From an uncultured Roseiflexus sp. (GTDB lineage Bacteria; Chloroflexota; Chloroflexia; Chloroflexales; Roseiflexaceae), in assembly GCA_937935075.1 (NCBI GenBank), contig CALGYB010000098.1:1-64000 (forward strand): a DNA stretch of 64,000 bases. Direction: 5' to 3'. Below, piece by piece: positions 10,066-19,603 of the stretch. A program made the translations under genes and the position numbers. Under the pieces are notes generated by a model. It was not told the DNA's origin, did not search any database, and saw only the letters and a list, made by a program, of their open reading frames with translations. Within the stretch, counting starts at the first letter, position 1. The number at the start of each line of letters is the position of its first letter.

Positions 10066-10135
10066 GGCGGGGTGGGCGAAGGCAATGCCTTGCCCACCCT
10101 GCTGCACGTTATGCGGCGATTTTTCGGATAGCCTA
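10066..10135 (+). repeat. Dispersed repeat family C (GGTGGGCGAAGGCAATGCCTTGCCCACC hairpin + CGATTTTTCGGATAGCCT)
   Basis: Same module inverted at ~21283-21353 and direct at ~48150-48220. Confidence 0.75.
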
Positions 10136-10185
10136 TCCGCTTACGCGAAAGCGTCATGAGGCAAGTCGCTTTCGCGCCCATAACC

Positions 10186-11076
10186 TCACAATCCAGAGCG
10201 ATTCGTTCTGATGCGCCGGCGAACGTAGACCGACGGCGGCTCGCCGAAGTGTTGCCGGAAGACGCGGCTGAAGTGGGGCAGATCGTGAAAACCCCAGCGT
10301 GTGGCGATGTCGCGAATGCTGCCACGGTCGCCGCCGTGCCGGAGCAATTCGCTTCGGATCGCTTCCAGACGGCGAATCGTGATCCAGCGAGCGACCGTGA
10401 TGCCGGTTGACGCGAAGAGCGTATGCAGATAGCGAACGGAGATTCCAAATCGATCAGCAATGGATTGCGGGCTGAGTTGATCGTCATCGAGGCAACGTTC
10501 GATGTAGGCGCAGATAGCGGTAAGCAACTTGCGGCGATGAGTCGACAGACGACCGCCAAGCGTCTGCTCACTGCGAAGCCACACAATGATCGCGTCAATT
10601 GCGCCATCTCCCAGCGCCTGGCGCTGCTCATCGCTGAGCAATGGCGCCTGCGACGCAAAGGCTGCCAGCATATGGGCGCAGATGGCGCCGCCTCCCTGGG
10701 CAGCCGACAGCCTCCTCCCGGTCAGATCCATGATGCTGCCGAGCCGGGCGGTCAGCGTGGCTGCGGGAAGCAGCGCGAGCAAAGCGCGCCCTGGAGGACG
10801 CGGCGCGAGCGTCAGTGAAGCGCCCCCATCCCACAACCAGCCAGCGCCGGGTTCCAATTCAGTGTGCTGTTTCTGATACGTTGATCCTGTCTCTTCGACG
10901 CTGATCGCTAGCGCACCGCCATCAGCCAGCACCAGCATCATTGTGCGCGGTTCGGATGCCGGTGCAGGCGTAAAATGGGCCGCCTGCTCCAGCCATGCCA
11001 CCTCAATCGCCCCATAGTTCCACGGGGCAGGCTCCACATCGTTGTGCCGCTTCACACTGTCTCCGTTGCCAGCCAA
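10186..11076 (-). CDS. AraC-family transcriptional regulator
   Basis: C-terminal double HTH: QSIADRFGISVRYLHTLFASTGITVARWI...DIATRWGFHDLPHFSRVFRQHFGEPPSVY. Confidence 0.9.
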   Translation of the reverse strand: MAGNGDSVKRHNDVEPAPWNYGAIEVAWLEQAAHFTPAPASEPRTMMLVLADGGALAISVEETGSTYQKQHTELEPGAGWLWDGGASLTLAPRPPGRALLALLPAATLTARLGSIMDLTGRRLSAAQGGGAICAHMLAAFASQAPLLSDEQRQALGDGAIDAIIVWLRSEQTLGGRLSTHRRKLLTAICAYIERCLDDDQLSPQSIADRFGISVRYLHTLFASTGITVARWITIRRLEAIRSELLRHGGDRGSIRDIATRWGFHDLPHFSRVFRQHFGEPPSVYVRRRIRTNRSGL

Positions 11077-11078
11077 CC

Positions 11079-11101
11079 GTTCGCGGAGATTGTGCGCGAA
11101 C
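11079..11101. promoter_or_regulatory. Inverted repeat GTTCGCG-N9-CGCGAAC between the AraC gene and the carboxylase operon
   Basis: Direct inspection; divergent regulator/target geometry. Confidence 0.35.
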
Positions 11102-11218
11102 AGACAAGAAACTGTTCACTGAGAGTCATACATGACAGAGGGATTTCTGCCATGATAGCAGGGATCCCATAAATCCTCAACTTTCATACCGCCTGCAGCG
11201 AGCAAAGGAGCACACCGC

Positions 11219-13366
11219 ATGAGCAACGGCACGGGGTCTCGTCCGCGCATTCTGGCGATTGACGCCGGAGGCACGATGACCGATACGTTCATCATCAATG
11301 AACGCGGCGAATTTGTCGTCGGCAAAGCGCAGACTACGCCTCACGACGAGTCGATTGGCTTTCTCAATTCGGCGCGCGATGCGCTGCACTATTGGGGCAT
11401 GAGCGTGGAAGACGCCTTCAGCGCAATGGTCAGCGGCATCTACTCAGGTACGGCAATGCTCAACCGTCTGCTCGAGCGCAAAGGGCGCAAGGTTGGAGTG
11501 ATTGTCACCGCCGGAATGGAAGATTACCTGCGCATGGAGCGCGCCATCCAGACGTATTTGGGGTACTCCTATTCAGATCGGCTGCACATCGTGACCCATC
11601 GCCACAACCCGCCGCTGGTTCCGCGCAAACGCATCTTTGGCGTGCGTGAGCGGATTGATGTCTTCGGCAAAGTTGCCATTCCGCTCTATGAGCATGAGGT
11701 GCGTGCAGCGGTCGAACAGTTGCTGCGGATGGACGTGGACTCGATCGTGGTCAATCTGATCTACTCCTTCAAGAACCCCGTGCACGAGCAGCGCGTGCGC
11801 GAGATTGCCGAGGAGGTGATGGCAGCAGAGGGGCGAAGCGCGCCAGTCTATCTGTCGTCGGAGTTGTACCCGCTGCGCGCCGATTTTCCACGTCTGAATG
11901 CAACGCTTCTCGAAGCCTACGCTGCTGAACCTTCACGCGAGCAGTTGCAGAAGGTGCGATCTGTGACGCGCGCCCACGGTGCGAAGTTCGACCTACGGGT
12001 CATGGCCAGTCACGGCGGCACGATTTCCATCGATGCGCGCGAACTGGCGCGCACCCTGATCTCGGGTCCTATCGGCGGAGTCATTGGCGCGAAGTATTTG
12101 GCGGAACGGATCGGGGTGCAGAATGTCGCCTGCACTGACATCGGCGGCACGTCGTTCGATATTGCGCTGATTACCGATGGCGAGTTCCAGATCAAGAACG
12201 TGCCGGATGTCGCACGATTTCTGCTCAACATCCCACTGGTGCAGATCGACTCGGTCGGCGCGGGCACCGGTTCATTCGTGCGGGTCAACCCAGGCAACCG
12301 ACGTATCGAGATTGGACCCGACAGCGCCGGTGCGCGGGTCGGCGTGTGTTATCCCGAAGGCGGCGTCGATACGGTCACGATCAGCGATTGCAATGTCGTG
12401 CTGGGCTATCTCAACCCCGACAACTTCCTGGGCGGCGAGATTCGCCTTGATCGGCAGCGGGCAATCGCTGCCGTGCAGCAACAGATCGCCGAACCGCTTG
12501 GCCTCGATGTCTACGCCGCAGCGGCAGGCGTGGTCGAGCTGTTCGAGGATAATCTGAAGAACGATCTGCTGGGACGAATCATTGGCAAGGGGTACGGTCC
12601 GGAGAATTACACCCTGCTTTCCTACGGCGGCGGCGGACCACTGCACGTGAGCGGATATTCGGCAGGTCTCAACTTCGAGGATGTGCTCATCCCAACCTGG
12701 GCGCCGGGCTTCTCGGCATTCGGGTGCGCCTGTGGCGATTTCGAGTATCGCTATGATCGCTCGATTGATCTGCCAATCTTCCCTGGCATCGACGATGCCA
12801 CGCGGATGCACCTCGGTGCGGTCATCAATGCCGCCTGGGATGCGCTTGCCGATCAGGTGGCCGCCGAATTCGCCAAGAGCGGCATTCCGCGTGAACAGAT
12901 CCACTTCAAGCCGGCTATTCGCATGCAGTACTATGGGCAACTCAACGACCTGGAGTTTCGTTCACCCGTACAGCGGATCGAGGATCCAGGCGATATCCTT
13001 CAGTTGCTTCACGCCTTTGATACCCTGTATGCCAAAATCTACTACAACGCGGCACGCACGCCCGATTTCGGCTACCTGGCAACGCGGGCAATCATGACCG
13101 GCTCGGTGGACGTGGAAAAACCTGCGCTGCCGCATCGCGCCGAGGCAGGTCCCGTCCCCGATCCAGAGGCGCAGGTCGGCACTCGTGAGGTCTACTGGAA
13201 AGGCGCCTGGATCGCAACGCCAATCTTTGCCATGGATCGCCTGCATGCGGGGAACCAGATCGTCGGGCCGGCGATTATCGAAGCGCCCGCATGCACCCTG
13301 GTCGTTCCACCTGGTCGAAAGGTGCGGCTCGACCAGAATGACATTTTCCATATGCGACCAGCCTGA
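11219..13366 (+). CDS. acxA: Hydantoinase A / acetone carboxylase beta subunit-like
   Basis: ILAIDAGGTMTDTFI, DIGGTSFDIALI, GAGTGSFVRV; followed by alpha- and gamma-like subunit genes. Confidence 0.82.
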   Translation: MSNGTGSRPRILAIDAGGTMTDTFIINERGEFVVGKAQTTPHDESIGFLNSARDALHYWGMSVEDAFSAMVSGIYSGTAMLNRLLERKGRKVGVIVTAGMEDYLRMERAIQTYLGYSYSDRLHIVTHRHNPPLVPRKRIFGVRERIDVFGKVAIPLYEHEVRAAVEQLLRMDVDSIVVNLIYSFKNPVHEQRVREIAEEVMAAEGRSAPVYLSSELYPLRADFPRLNATLLEAYAAEPSREQLQKVRSVTRAHGAKFDLRVMASHGGTISIDARELARTLISGPIGGVIGAKYLAERIGVQNVACTDIGGTSFDIALITDGEFQIKNVPDVARFLLNIPLVQIDSVGAGTGSFVRVNPGNRRIEIGPDSAGARVGVCYPEGGVDTVTISDCNVVLGYLNPDNFLGGEIRLDRQRAIAAVQQQIAEPLGLDVYAAAAGVVELFEDNLKNDLLGRIIGKGYGPENYTLLSYGGGGPLHVSGYSAGLNFEDVLIPTWAPGFSAFGCACGDFEYRYDRSIDLPIFPGIDDATRMHLGAVINAAWDALADQVAAEFAKSGIPREQIHFKPAIRMQYYGQLNDLEFRSPVQRIEDPGDILQLLHAFDTLYAKIYYNAARTPDFGYLATRAIMTGSVDVEKPALPHRAEAGPVPDPEAQVGTREVYWKGAWIATPIFAMDRLHAGNQIVGPAIIEAPACTLVVPPGRKVRLDQNDIFHMRPA

Positions 13367-13416
13367 TACAGAAAACAGACGCAGATCATCAACAACCGTT
13401 GGAGGAGACATCTCAC

Positions 13417-15630
13417 ATGACGATGACAAGCGACACAACTGCGGGCGTCGGGATTGGCTGGGGCAAACGATCGCTTCGGTCGATGCTGGAGGAGAGTGAG
13501 CGCCTTTTTGCTGAAACCGGGCGCTATTATGGCATCGAGCGCCTGACGCTCAAGGAAGAAGATCCGATTCGCTACGAGAAACTCTTCTCGCGTCTGCGCG
13601 GCGGCATGGTCAATGCCCGTGAAACGGCGCTGAACATCTCTGCATCGCCGATTGTGCGCGAGATCGGCGAACTGTGCTTCGCCCTCTACACCCCTGAAGG
13701 CGACAGCATTACCCTCTCGACCGGAATTATGGTCCACGTGCATACCATGTCCGATGCGATCAAATGGATGATCCGCAACAACTACGAAGAGAATCCTGGT
13801 ATCGAAGACGGCGACATCTTCTGCAATAACGACGCTTTCATCGGCGATGTCCACAATGCCGACGTTCAGGACATTCTACCGATCTTCTGGGAAGGGGAGC
13901 TGATCGGTTGGGCGGCGGGCGTGACCCATGTGATCGATGTGGGCGCGCCGTTGCCCTCTGGTATGCCGATGGGTCCCATTCATCGCTACGAAGATGGTTT
14001 CATGCTCTCGGCGCAGAAAGTCGGCTCGAAGAACCGGCTGCACCGCGACTATGAACTACGCTGCCAGACCGCCGTGCGCCTGCCGTTCTACTGGATGCTC
14101 GACCAGCAGACGCGCATCGCCGGCTGCCAGATGATCAAAGAAGCCGTGCACCGTGTCATCCGTGAGGAAGGCATCGAGACCTACAAACGGTTCATCCGAG
14201 AAGTCATCGAAGATGGGCGCCGTTCGTTCGTGCAGCGGGTGAAGGAATTGACCATTCCCGGCACATATAGCGTGCCGAGTTTTATGGATGTGACCTTTGG
14301 CGGCGAGGCGGGCCGGTTGCCGCCCGAAGCGGCGAAGGACACATTGATGCATGCGCCGCTGACGGTGGAGATTGGTTCCGAAGGCGAATTCAAGGTCAGT
14401 TTCGAGGGCGCGAGCAAGTGGGGCTATCACTCGTTCAATGCGCCGCCAAGCGCGATGCAGGGCGGGTTGTGGGTGTTGCTGACCCAGACGCTCGTGCCCA
14501 ACGACAAAGTCAACGATGGCGCCTACTTCGCCATCCAGAACAACCTGCCCTATGGATCGTGGGCAAATCCCGACAATAAGTTCTGTTCGGTGAGTATCGC
14601 CTGGGTCTACCTCATCCCCGGCTATTCGGGCATCTTCCGCGCTCTGAGCATGGCGTATGTCGGTCGGGGCTACCTGGAAGAGGTCATCGCTGGACACCCC
14701 GGCACCTGGAACATGACCCAGGGCGGTGGACCCAATCACTACGGGCAACCAGGCGCCTGGACGAACTTCGAGATGAGTTCGTGCGGCACGTCAGCGCGTT
14801 ATGTTATGGATGGCGAGGATACCTGCGCAGCCATGTGGAACCCGGAAGGCGACATGGGTGATGTGGAGGCGTGGGAGATCCTCGAACCGCTGCTCTACCT
14901 GGGTCGGCGCATTCGCCCCAACTCGTTCGGTCCAGGCAAGTTCCGCGGCGGCAGCGGGTTTGAGTCGATCCGCATGGTGTACAACACCCCCAATCAGGTG
15001 CTGTACAACCTTGGTGAAGGCAACGTTTTCCTCGGCACGGGTCTCTTTGGTGGATACCCGGCGTTTGCGGGCTATCGTCAGAGCATCAAGCACACCGACA
15101 TGGCGCGCCGCATTGCCCATCACCTGCCCTATCCGATCAGCGATGAAGATCCGGAAAACAGCCAGATGATCGCCCACGTCGAGGGTGTGCTCGAACGCGA
15201 TAAGCGCACCATTCACCTGCCCGACCCCCACGCCGAGTACGATCTCTACCTGAGCGTGCTGCGCGGCGGCAATGGTCTGGGTGATGTGCTGGAACGCGAT
15301 CCGACGGCAGTCGTGCGCGATCTGAACGAAGGATATCTGCTGCCGCGCTTTGCTGCCAGCACCTATGGCGTGGTTGCGTTCCAGAATGCTGAGGGCGAAT
15401 GGGAACTGGATGCCGAGGCAACGGAAGAGCGCCGGGCAGCCATGCGGCGCGAGCGTATCGAGCAGAGCATCCCGGTGGAAGAGTGGATCGCTCAGCAACG
15501 AACCAGGGTCGAGCAGAAGGACTTCATCGCACCGGTGCGACAGATGTACCAGGAAAGCATGAGCCTCAGCCCGACATGGGCCGCCCACTTCCGCTCGTTC
15601 TGGGGTCTGGACGACGACTGGTCGCTGTAA
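13417..15630 (+). CDS. acxB: Hydantoinase B / acetone carboxylase alpha subunit-like
   Basis: HyuB architecture: FCNNDAFIGDVHNADVQDILPIFWEGELIGWAAG; RBS GGAGGA before ATG 13417. Confidence 0.82.
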   Translation: MTMTSDTTAGVGIGWGKRSLRSMLEESERLFAETGRYYGIERLTLKEEDPIRYEKLFSRLRGGMVNARETALNISASPIVREIGELCFALYTPEGDSITLSTGIMVHVHTMSDAIKWMIRNNYEENPGIEDGDIFCNNDAFIGDVHNADVQDILPIFWEGELIGWAAGVTHVIDVGAPLPSGMPMGPIHRYEDGFMLSAQKVGSKNRLHRDYELRCQTAVRLPFYWMLDQQTRIAGCQMIKEAVHRVIREEGIETYKRFIREVIEDGRRSFVQRVKELTIPGTYSVPSFMDVTFGGEAGRLPPEAAKDTLMHAPLTVEIGSEGEFKVSFEGASKWGYHSFNAPPSAMQGGLWVLLTQTLVPNDKVNDGAYFAIQNNLPYGSWANPDNKFCSVSIAWVYLIPGYSGIFRALSMAYVGRGYLEEVIAGHPGTWNMTQGGGPNHYGQPGAWTNFEMSSCGTSARYVMDGEDTCAAMWNPEGDMGDVEAWEILEPLLYLGRRIRPNSFGPGKFRGGSGFESIRMVYNTPNQVLYNLGEGNVFLGTGLFGGYPAFAGYRQSIKHTDMARRIAHHLPYPISDEDPENSQMIAHVEGVLERDKRTIHLPDPHAEYDLYLSVLRGGNGLGDVLERDPTAVVRDLNEGYLLPRFAASTYGVVAFQNAEGEWELDAEATEERRAAMRRERIEQSIPVEEWIAQQRTRVEQKDFIAPVRQMYQESMSLSPTWAAHFRSFWGLDDDWSL

Positions 15631-15647
15631 AGTTGCAGAGGAGCGCC

Positions 15648-16136
15648 ATGACGCACTACGATAAATCGACCATCGCCGATCTGGTTGACGGCAGGCTGGA
15701 ATGGCCGCAACTCAAGGCGATGATGAGCAATTTCAAGGATCCCGACCGGTTCGACACGTATATCGCGGTGTTGCAGGAACGGGTTCCATGGGATGATCAG
15801 ATCCTGTTGCCGCTGGGACCGCACCTGTTTGTCGTGCGCAAAGCCGATGGCAGCATTGTGACGAAGAGCCGCAGCGGATATGAGTTTGGCGATTACCGGC
15901 AGAACTGGAAATTGAAGGCGCGCATTCGCGTGCGCGATACAGAGGCAAGCCTTCAGGAACTCTACCCGGCAATGATGCACTGCACTCCGGGTTGGATGGA
16001 GCTGCGCGAGTACATCGATCCGCTCGACGGCACACTCCTCGAGGTTGAGGCGGTACCGCCGGGGTATCCGATCATCCACAGTTTTCAGCCCGATCTGGAG
16101 ACATTCTATCGCGAGTGGCTGGGACGAGAATTGTAG
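15648..16136 (+). CDS. acxC: Acetone carboxylase gamma subunit-like, 162 aa
   Basis: Small protein directly after the alpha subunit gene: FGDYRQNWKLKARIRVRDT...LYPAMMHCTPGWMELREYIDPLDGTLLEVEAVPPGYPI. Confidence 0.8.
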   Translation: MTHYDKSTIADLVDGRLEWPQLKAMMSNFKDPDRFDTYIAVLQERVPWDDQILLPLGPHLFVVRKADGSIVTKSRSGYEFGDYRQNWKLKARIRVRDTEASLQELYPAMMHCTPGWMELREYIDPLDGTLLEVEAVPPGYPIIHSFQPDLETFYREWLGREL

Positions 16137-16140
16137 CCAG

Positions 16141-16175
16141 AACCCTGCGGGAGGAGCTTATCCTCCTGCAGGGTT
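16141..16175. terminator. Strong intercistronic hairpin AACCCTGCGGGAGGA-GCTTA-TCCTCCTGCAGGGTT
   Basis: 15-bp stem with one G-T wobble, 5-nt loop, 4 nt after the acxC-like stop; no long T tract. Confidence 0.6.
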
Positions 16176-16188
16176 GACTCAAGGATCT

Positions 16189-17766
16189 ATGGACACATCA
16201 CTCTATGCACTGCTGGAACGGCAGGCTGCTGCTCGCGGCGAGCAAATCTATCTCTACTGGCGCGACGAGGAAGTCAGTTATGCAGCGTTTGCCCGGCGGG
16301 TGCGCCAGGCTGCTCATGGATTAAGCAGGCTCGGCGTAGGTCACGGCGACAAGGTAGCGCTGTTGCTCGGCAACTGCCCGGAGTTTCTGACCATCTTCTT
16401 CGCCTGTACGGCGCTCGGCGCAATCGCAGTGCCAATCAATCCGCGCTTGAAGGCGGAAGAGGTGCAGTACATCCTGCAGAACTCCGATAGTGTGCTGCTG
16501 GTCATCGCCGATGCTCTGTCGCCGGTCATCACTCCGGCGCTCGATGGATGCCCATTGCTGCGCCATATCGTTATCGTCGGCGACATTCCGGAACTGTCAA
16601 TCGGTCTGCCGGCGCATCCCTTTGCCAGCCTCTACGCAGCCGCCGATCATCCCGTCAGCGCGGCTGTCGGACCAGACGACATCGCCAGTATTATCTACAC
16701 CTCCGGCACCACGGGGCATCCAAAAGGCGTTCTGCTTTCGCACGGCAACTACCTGTTCGATGTCTGGTCGTATGCAACAGCCTGTCAGATCAGCGCAGCG
16801 GACCGGCTGCTCTGCATGCTGCCCCTGTTCCACGTCAATGCGCAGGTCGCCAGTGTGCTCTCGGCGCTGCACCAGGGCGGCGCCTTGATTCTCCTGGAAG
16901 GCTTCTCACCGCGTGAGTTCCTGCCGGCGCTGGCGCGTTACCGCGCCACCAGTTTCAGCGCCGTGCCAACGATTTACGCTATTCTGAACAACCTTCCCGA
17001 TGCCGGACAGTACGACCTGAGCAGCCTGCGCGTGTGCATCTGCGGCGCCGCCCCAATGCCGGTCGAGGTCTTCGAGCGCTTCGAGCGGATGTATCGCGCC
17101 TTCATTCTGGAAGGGTATGGATTGAGCGAGGGAACATGCGTCAGCACCCTCAATCCCCTCGACGGTCGTCCGCGCAAGATCGGCTCGATTGGTGTGGCGC
17201 TCCCCGGACAGGAGGTGCGGATCGTGGATGACCAGGGACAGCCTGTGCCGTCGGGAGTCGTGGGGGAGATCGTCATTCGTGGTCCAAACGTGATGCAGGG
17301 ATACTACAAGAACCCCGAAGCAACTGCCGCCGCTGTCCGGGATGGATGGCTCTATACCGGTGATCTCGGTTTGTGCGACGCCGATGGCTACTTCTTCATC
17401 GTCGGGCGCAAGAAGGAAATGATCATCCGCGGCGGCGAGAATATCTACCCCAAGGAAATCGAGGAAGTGCTCTACCGGCATCCGGCAGTGGCGGAAGCGG
17501 CCGTGGTCGGGTTACCCGATCCAATCTGGGGCGAGCAGGTCGCTGCATTCATCGTCCCGCGCCCCGGCGTGCCGGCGGGCGCCGAGGCGATTATCGCATA
17601 CTGCCGGGAGCATCTGGCTGATTTCAAGTGTCCACAGGTCGTAGAGTTCGTGGAGTCTTTCCCCAAAACAGCAACCGGAAAGATTCAGAAGAACCGGCTG
17701 GTGGAGCGGTACGCCGGTCTTCCTGCACACCGTTCGCCTGATGCTGAAAGGAGGGCGACGTCATGA
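16189..17766 (+). CDS. AMP-dependent acyl-CoA synthetase/ligase (possible acetoacetate activation)
   Basis: IIYTSGTTGHPKGVLLSH, GYGLSEGTC, GWLYTGDLGLCDADGYFFIVGRKKEMIIRGGENIYP. Confidence 0.9.
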   Translation: MDTSLYALLERQAAARGEQIYLYWRDEEVSYAAFARRVRQAAHGLSRLGVGHGDKVALLLGNCPEFLTIFFACTALGAIAVPINPRLKAEEVQYILQNSDSVLLVIADALSPVITPALDGCPLLRHIVIVGDIPELSIGLPAHPFASLYAAADHPVSAAVGPDDIASIIYTSGTTGHPKGVLLSHGNYLFDVWSYATACQISAADRLLCMLPLFHVNAQVASVLSALHQGGALILLEGFSPREFLPALARYRATSFSAVPTIYAILNNLPDAGQYDLSSLRVCICGAAPMPVEVFERFERMYRAFILEGYGLSEGTCVSTLNPLDGRPRKIGSIGVALPGQEVRIVDDQGQPVPSGVVGEIVIRGPNVMQGYYKNPEATAAAVRDGWLYTGDLGLCDADGYFFIVGRKKEMIIRGGENIYPKEIEEVLYRHPAVAEAAVVGLPDPIWGEQVAAFIVPRPGVPAGAEAIIAYCREHLADFKCPQVVEFVESFPKTATGKIQKNRLVERYAGLPAHRSPDAERRATS

Positions 17767-17992
17767 CGCACTCTTCAGGATCGAATATCGCGTAACGAGA
17801 TGCCAGCGCTGTCTCCTCCCTTCACGCCCGTCGTGGATGTTCTTCTTATCTTATCCTCCACGAAGATCACGAGAGAGCGTGAAGCATGACGCTCAACACT
17901 CCGCCATCCATAGAGGCGCTCAATCCAGAAACCCTTTGCACCTCCGCGCCCTTGGATGAGGCTTTATCACAGTTCCCGCGCTTCGTGCTCCT

Positions 17993-18554
17993 TTGTGGCC
18001 TTCGTGGATGCTCTTCTTTTCTTCCACCAAGAGCACGAAAGGGCACGAAGCATGAAGCACTACCCTCTCTCTTTTTGTGATCCTTCGTGGTCTGAGTGGA
18101 TTCCCATTTTCCGATCCACAAACTACAAATACTCGTCACTCATCACCGGCATCACCTGCCCGCATCCCGCACATCCCCCAGCGGACCGGCGCCGCGCTGC
18201 GGGCGCTGCGCGGCGCCATCGACACCGCGAAGGGTATGGCGGCGGGTATCGTAGCGCCCCTTGAGTTCGTCAATTGTGGCCTTCGTGGATGCTCTTCTTT
18301 TCTTCCACCAAGAGCACGAAAGGGCACGAAGCATGAAGCACTACGCTCTCTCTTTTTGTGATCCTTCGTGGTCTGAGTGGATTCCCATTTTCCGATCCAC
18401 AAACTACAAATACTCGTCACTCATCACTGGCATCACCTGCCCGCGTCCCGCACATCCCCCAACGGACCGGCGCCGCGCTGCGGGCGCTGCGCGGCGCCAT
18501 CGACACCGCGAAGGGTATGGCGGCGGGTATCGTAGCGCCCCTTGAGTTCGTCAA
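17993..18554. repeat. 281-bp tandem duplication (17993-18273 / 18274-18554)
   Basis: Direct alignment of the two units shows 4 substitutions; second unit contains the 3' end of mnhG. Confidence 0.95.
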
Positions 18555-18864
18555 TAACCGTCCCTTTCCAGCGTGGAACGCCGATCATATACGCCGCGCG
18601 CCCGATCATATGCGCAGCGACCGGGGCGGTCAGGAACAGAAAGAGCACCCCCGCAACTGCACGCACCGTAATTGCAATATCGGCGGCCGACACCGCTACT
18701 GCCAGCAGAATGCATCCGGCGCCGAGCGACGAAGCCTTGGAAGCCGCCGACATGCGCAGAAAGATGTCGGGCAGGCGAACGATGCCAATTCCTGCCAGCA
18801 GGAGCAGGAATGTCCCAATAATCAACAGCACCGAGCTGACAATATCCTGAAACAGGCTGATCAT
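18433..18864 (-). CDS. mnhG: Na+/H+ antiporter subunit G
   Basis: IGTFLLLLAGIGIVRLPDIFLRMSAASKASSLGAGCILLA; last gene of the Mrp operon. Confidence 0.88.
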   Translation of the reverse strand: MISLFQDIVSSVLLIIGTFLLLLAGIGIVRLPDIFLRMSAASKASSLGAGCILLAVAVSAADIAITVRAVAGVLFLFLTAPVAAHMIGRAAYMIGVPRWKGTVIDELKGRYDTRRHTLRGVDGAAQRPQRGAGPLGDVRDAGR

Positions 18865-19124
18865 AAGCGTCGCTCCGCGTAATAGGCAAAAGCGATAGTG
18901 CCAATGAAGCCGATCAACCCGACGACCAGCGCCGCATCGAGAAAGGCGGGCTGATCATTGATCAGCGCATATGCTGCAAAAATCGCAATCGCAACCGTTC
19001 CCATAACATCGAGCGCCACCACCCGATCTGGCAGGCTTGGTCCACGCACCAGGCGGAAGACCGGCAGCGCGACTGCAATGCTCAACAAAGGCAGAATCAC
19101 CCAGAGCGCAATCATCTGCACCAT
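18861..19124 (-). CDS. mnhF: Na+/H+ antiporter subunit F
   Basis: FRLVRGPSLPDRVVALDVMG MrpF signature. Confidence 0.9.
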   Translation of the reverse strand: MVQMIALWVILPLLSIAVALPVFRLVRGPSLPDRVVALDVMGTVAIAIFAAYALINDQPAFLDAALVVGLIGFIGTIAFAYYAERRL

Positions 19125-19594
19125 CAGTTAAACACCTCATACACTAATCGCTCGAAGCCATCCTTGATCCCGCGCCGGAATCGCTCCGGATCGCCAATAT
19201 CGATTGCGTGCACATACAGGCAACTGCGGTCATCAGCCACATCAAGACTCAACGTGCCCGGCGTTAGCGTGATCAGATTGGCGAGCATCGTAATTTCCGC
19301 ATCGGAACGAATATCGAGCGGAATAGCGACAATGCCGGGCTTGATCTGCTCGTTCGGCGTCAGCGATACGACGCGAGCCACATTAAGGTTCGCCAGAACG
19401 ATCTCCCACAGCACGTAGAACACAAAACGGACAATCTGCGGCGCCTTAATGAAATAGCGTTCGCCGCGCAACTGCCGGCGCAGCGCCCAGAGCACGCCAT
19501 ACCCGAGCACAAAACCAAACGCCAGATTAACCGGACTGAACACGCCAGTCAGCGCGCTCCAGGCGATTGCCAGCAGAATATTCAGCAAAAACAT
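19124..19594 (-). CDS. mnhE: Na+/H+ antiporter subunit E
   Basis: ITLTPGTLSLDVADDRSCLYVHAID MrpE signature. Confidence 0.9.
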   Translation of the reverse strand: MFLLNILLAIAWSALTGVFSPVNLAFGFVLGYGVLWALRRQLRGERYFIKAPQIVRFVFYVLWEIVLANLNVARVVSLTPNEQIKPGIVAIPLDIRSDAEITMLANLITLTPGTLSLDVADDRSCLYVHAIDIGDPERFRRGIKDGFERLVYEVFN

Positions 19595-19603
19595 GTTCGC
19601 ACC

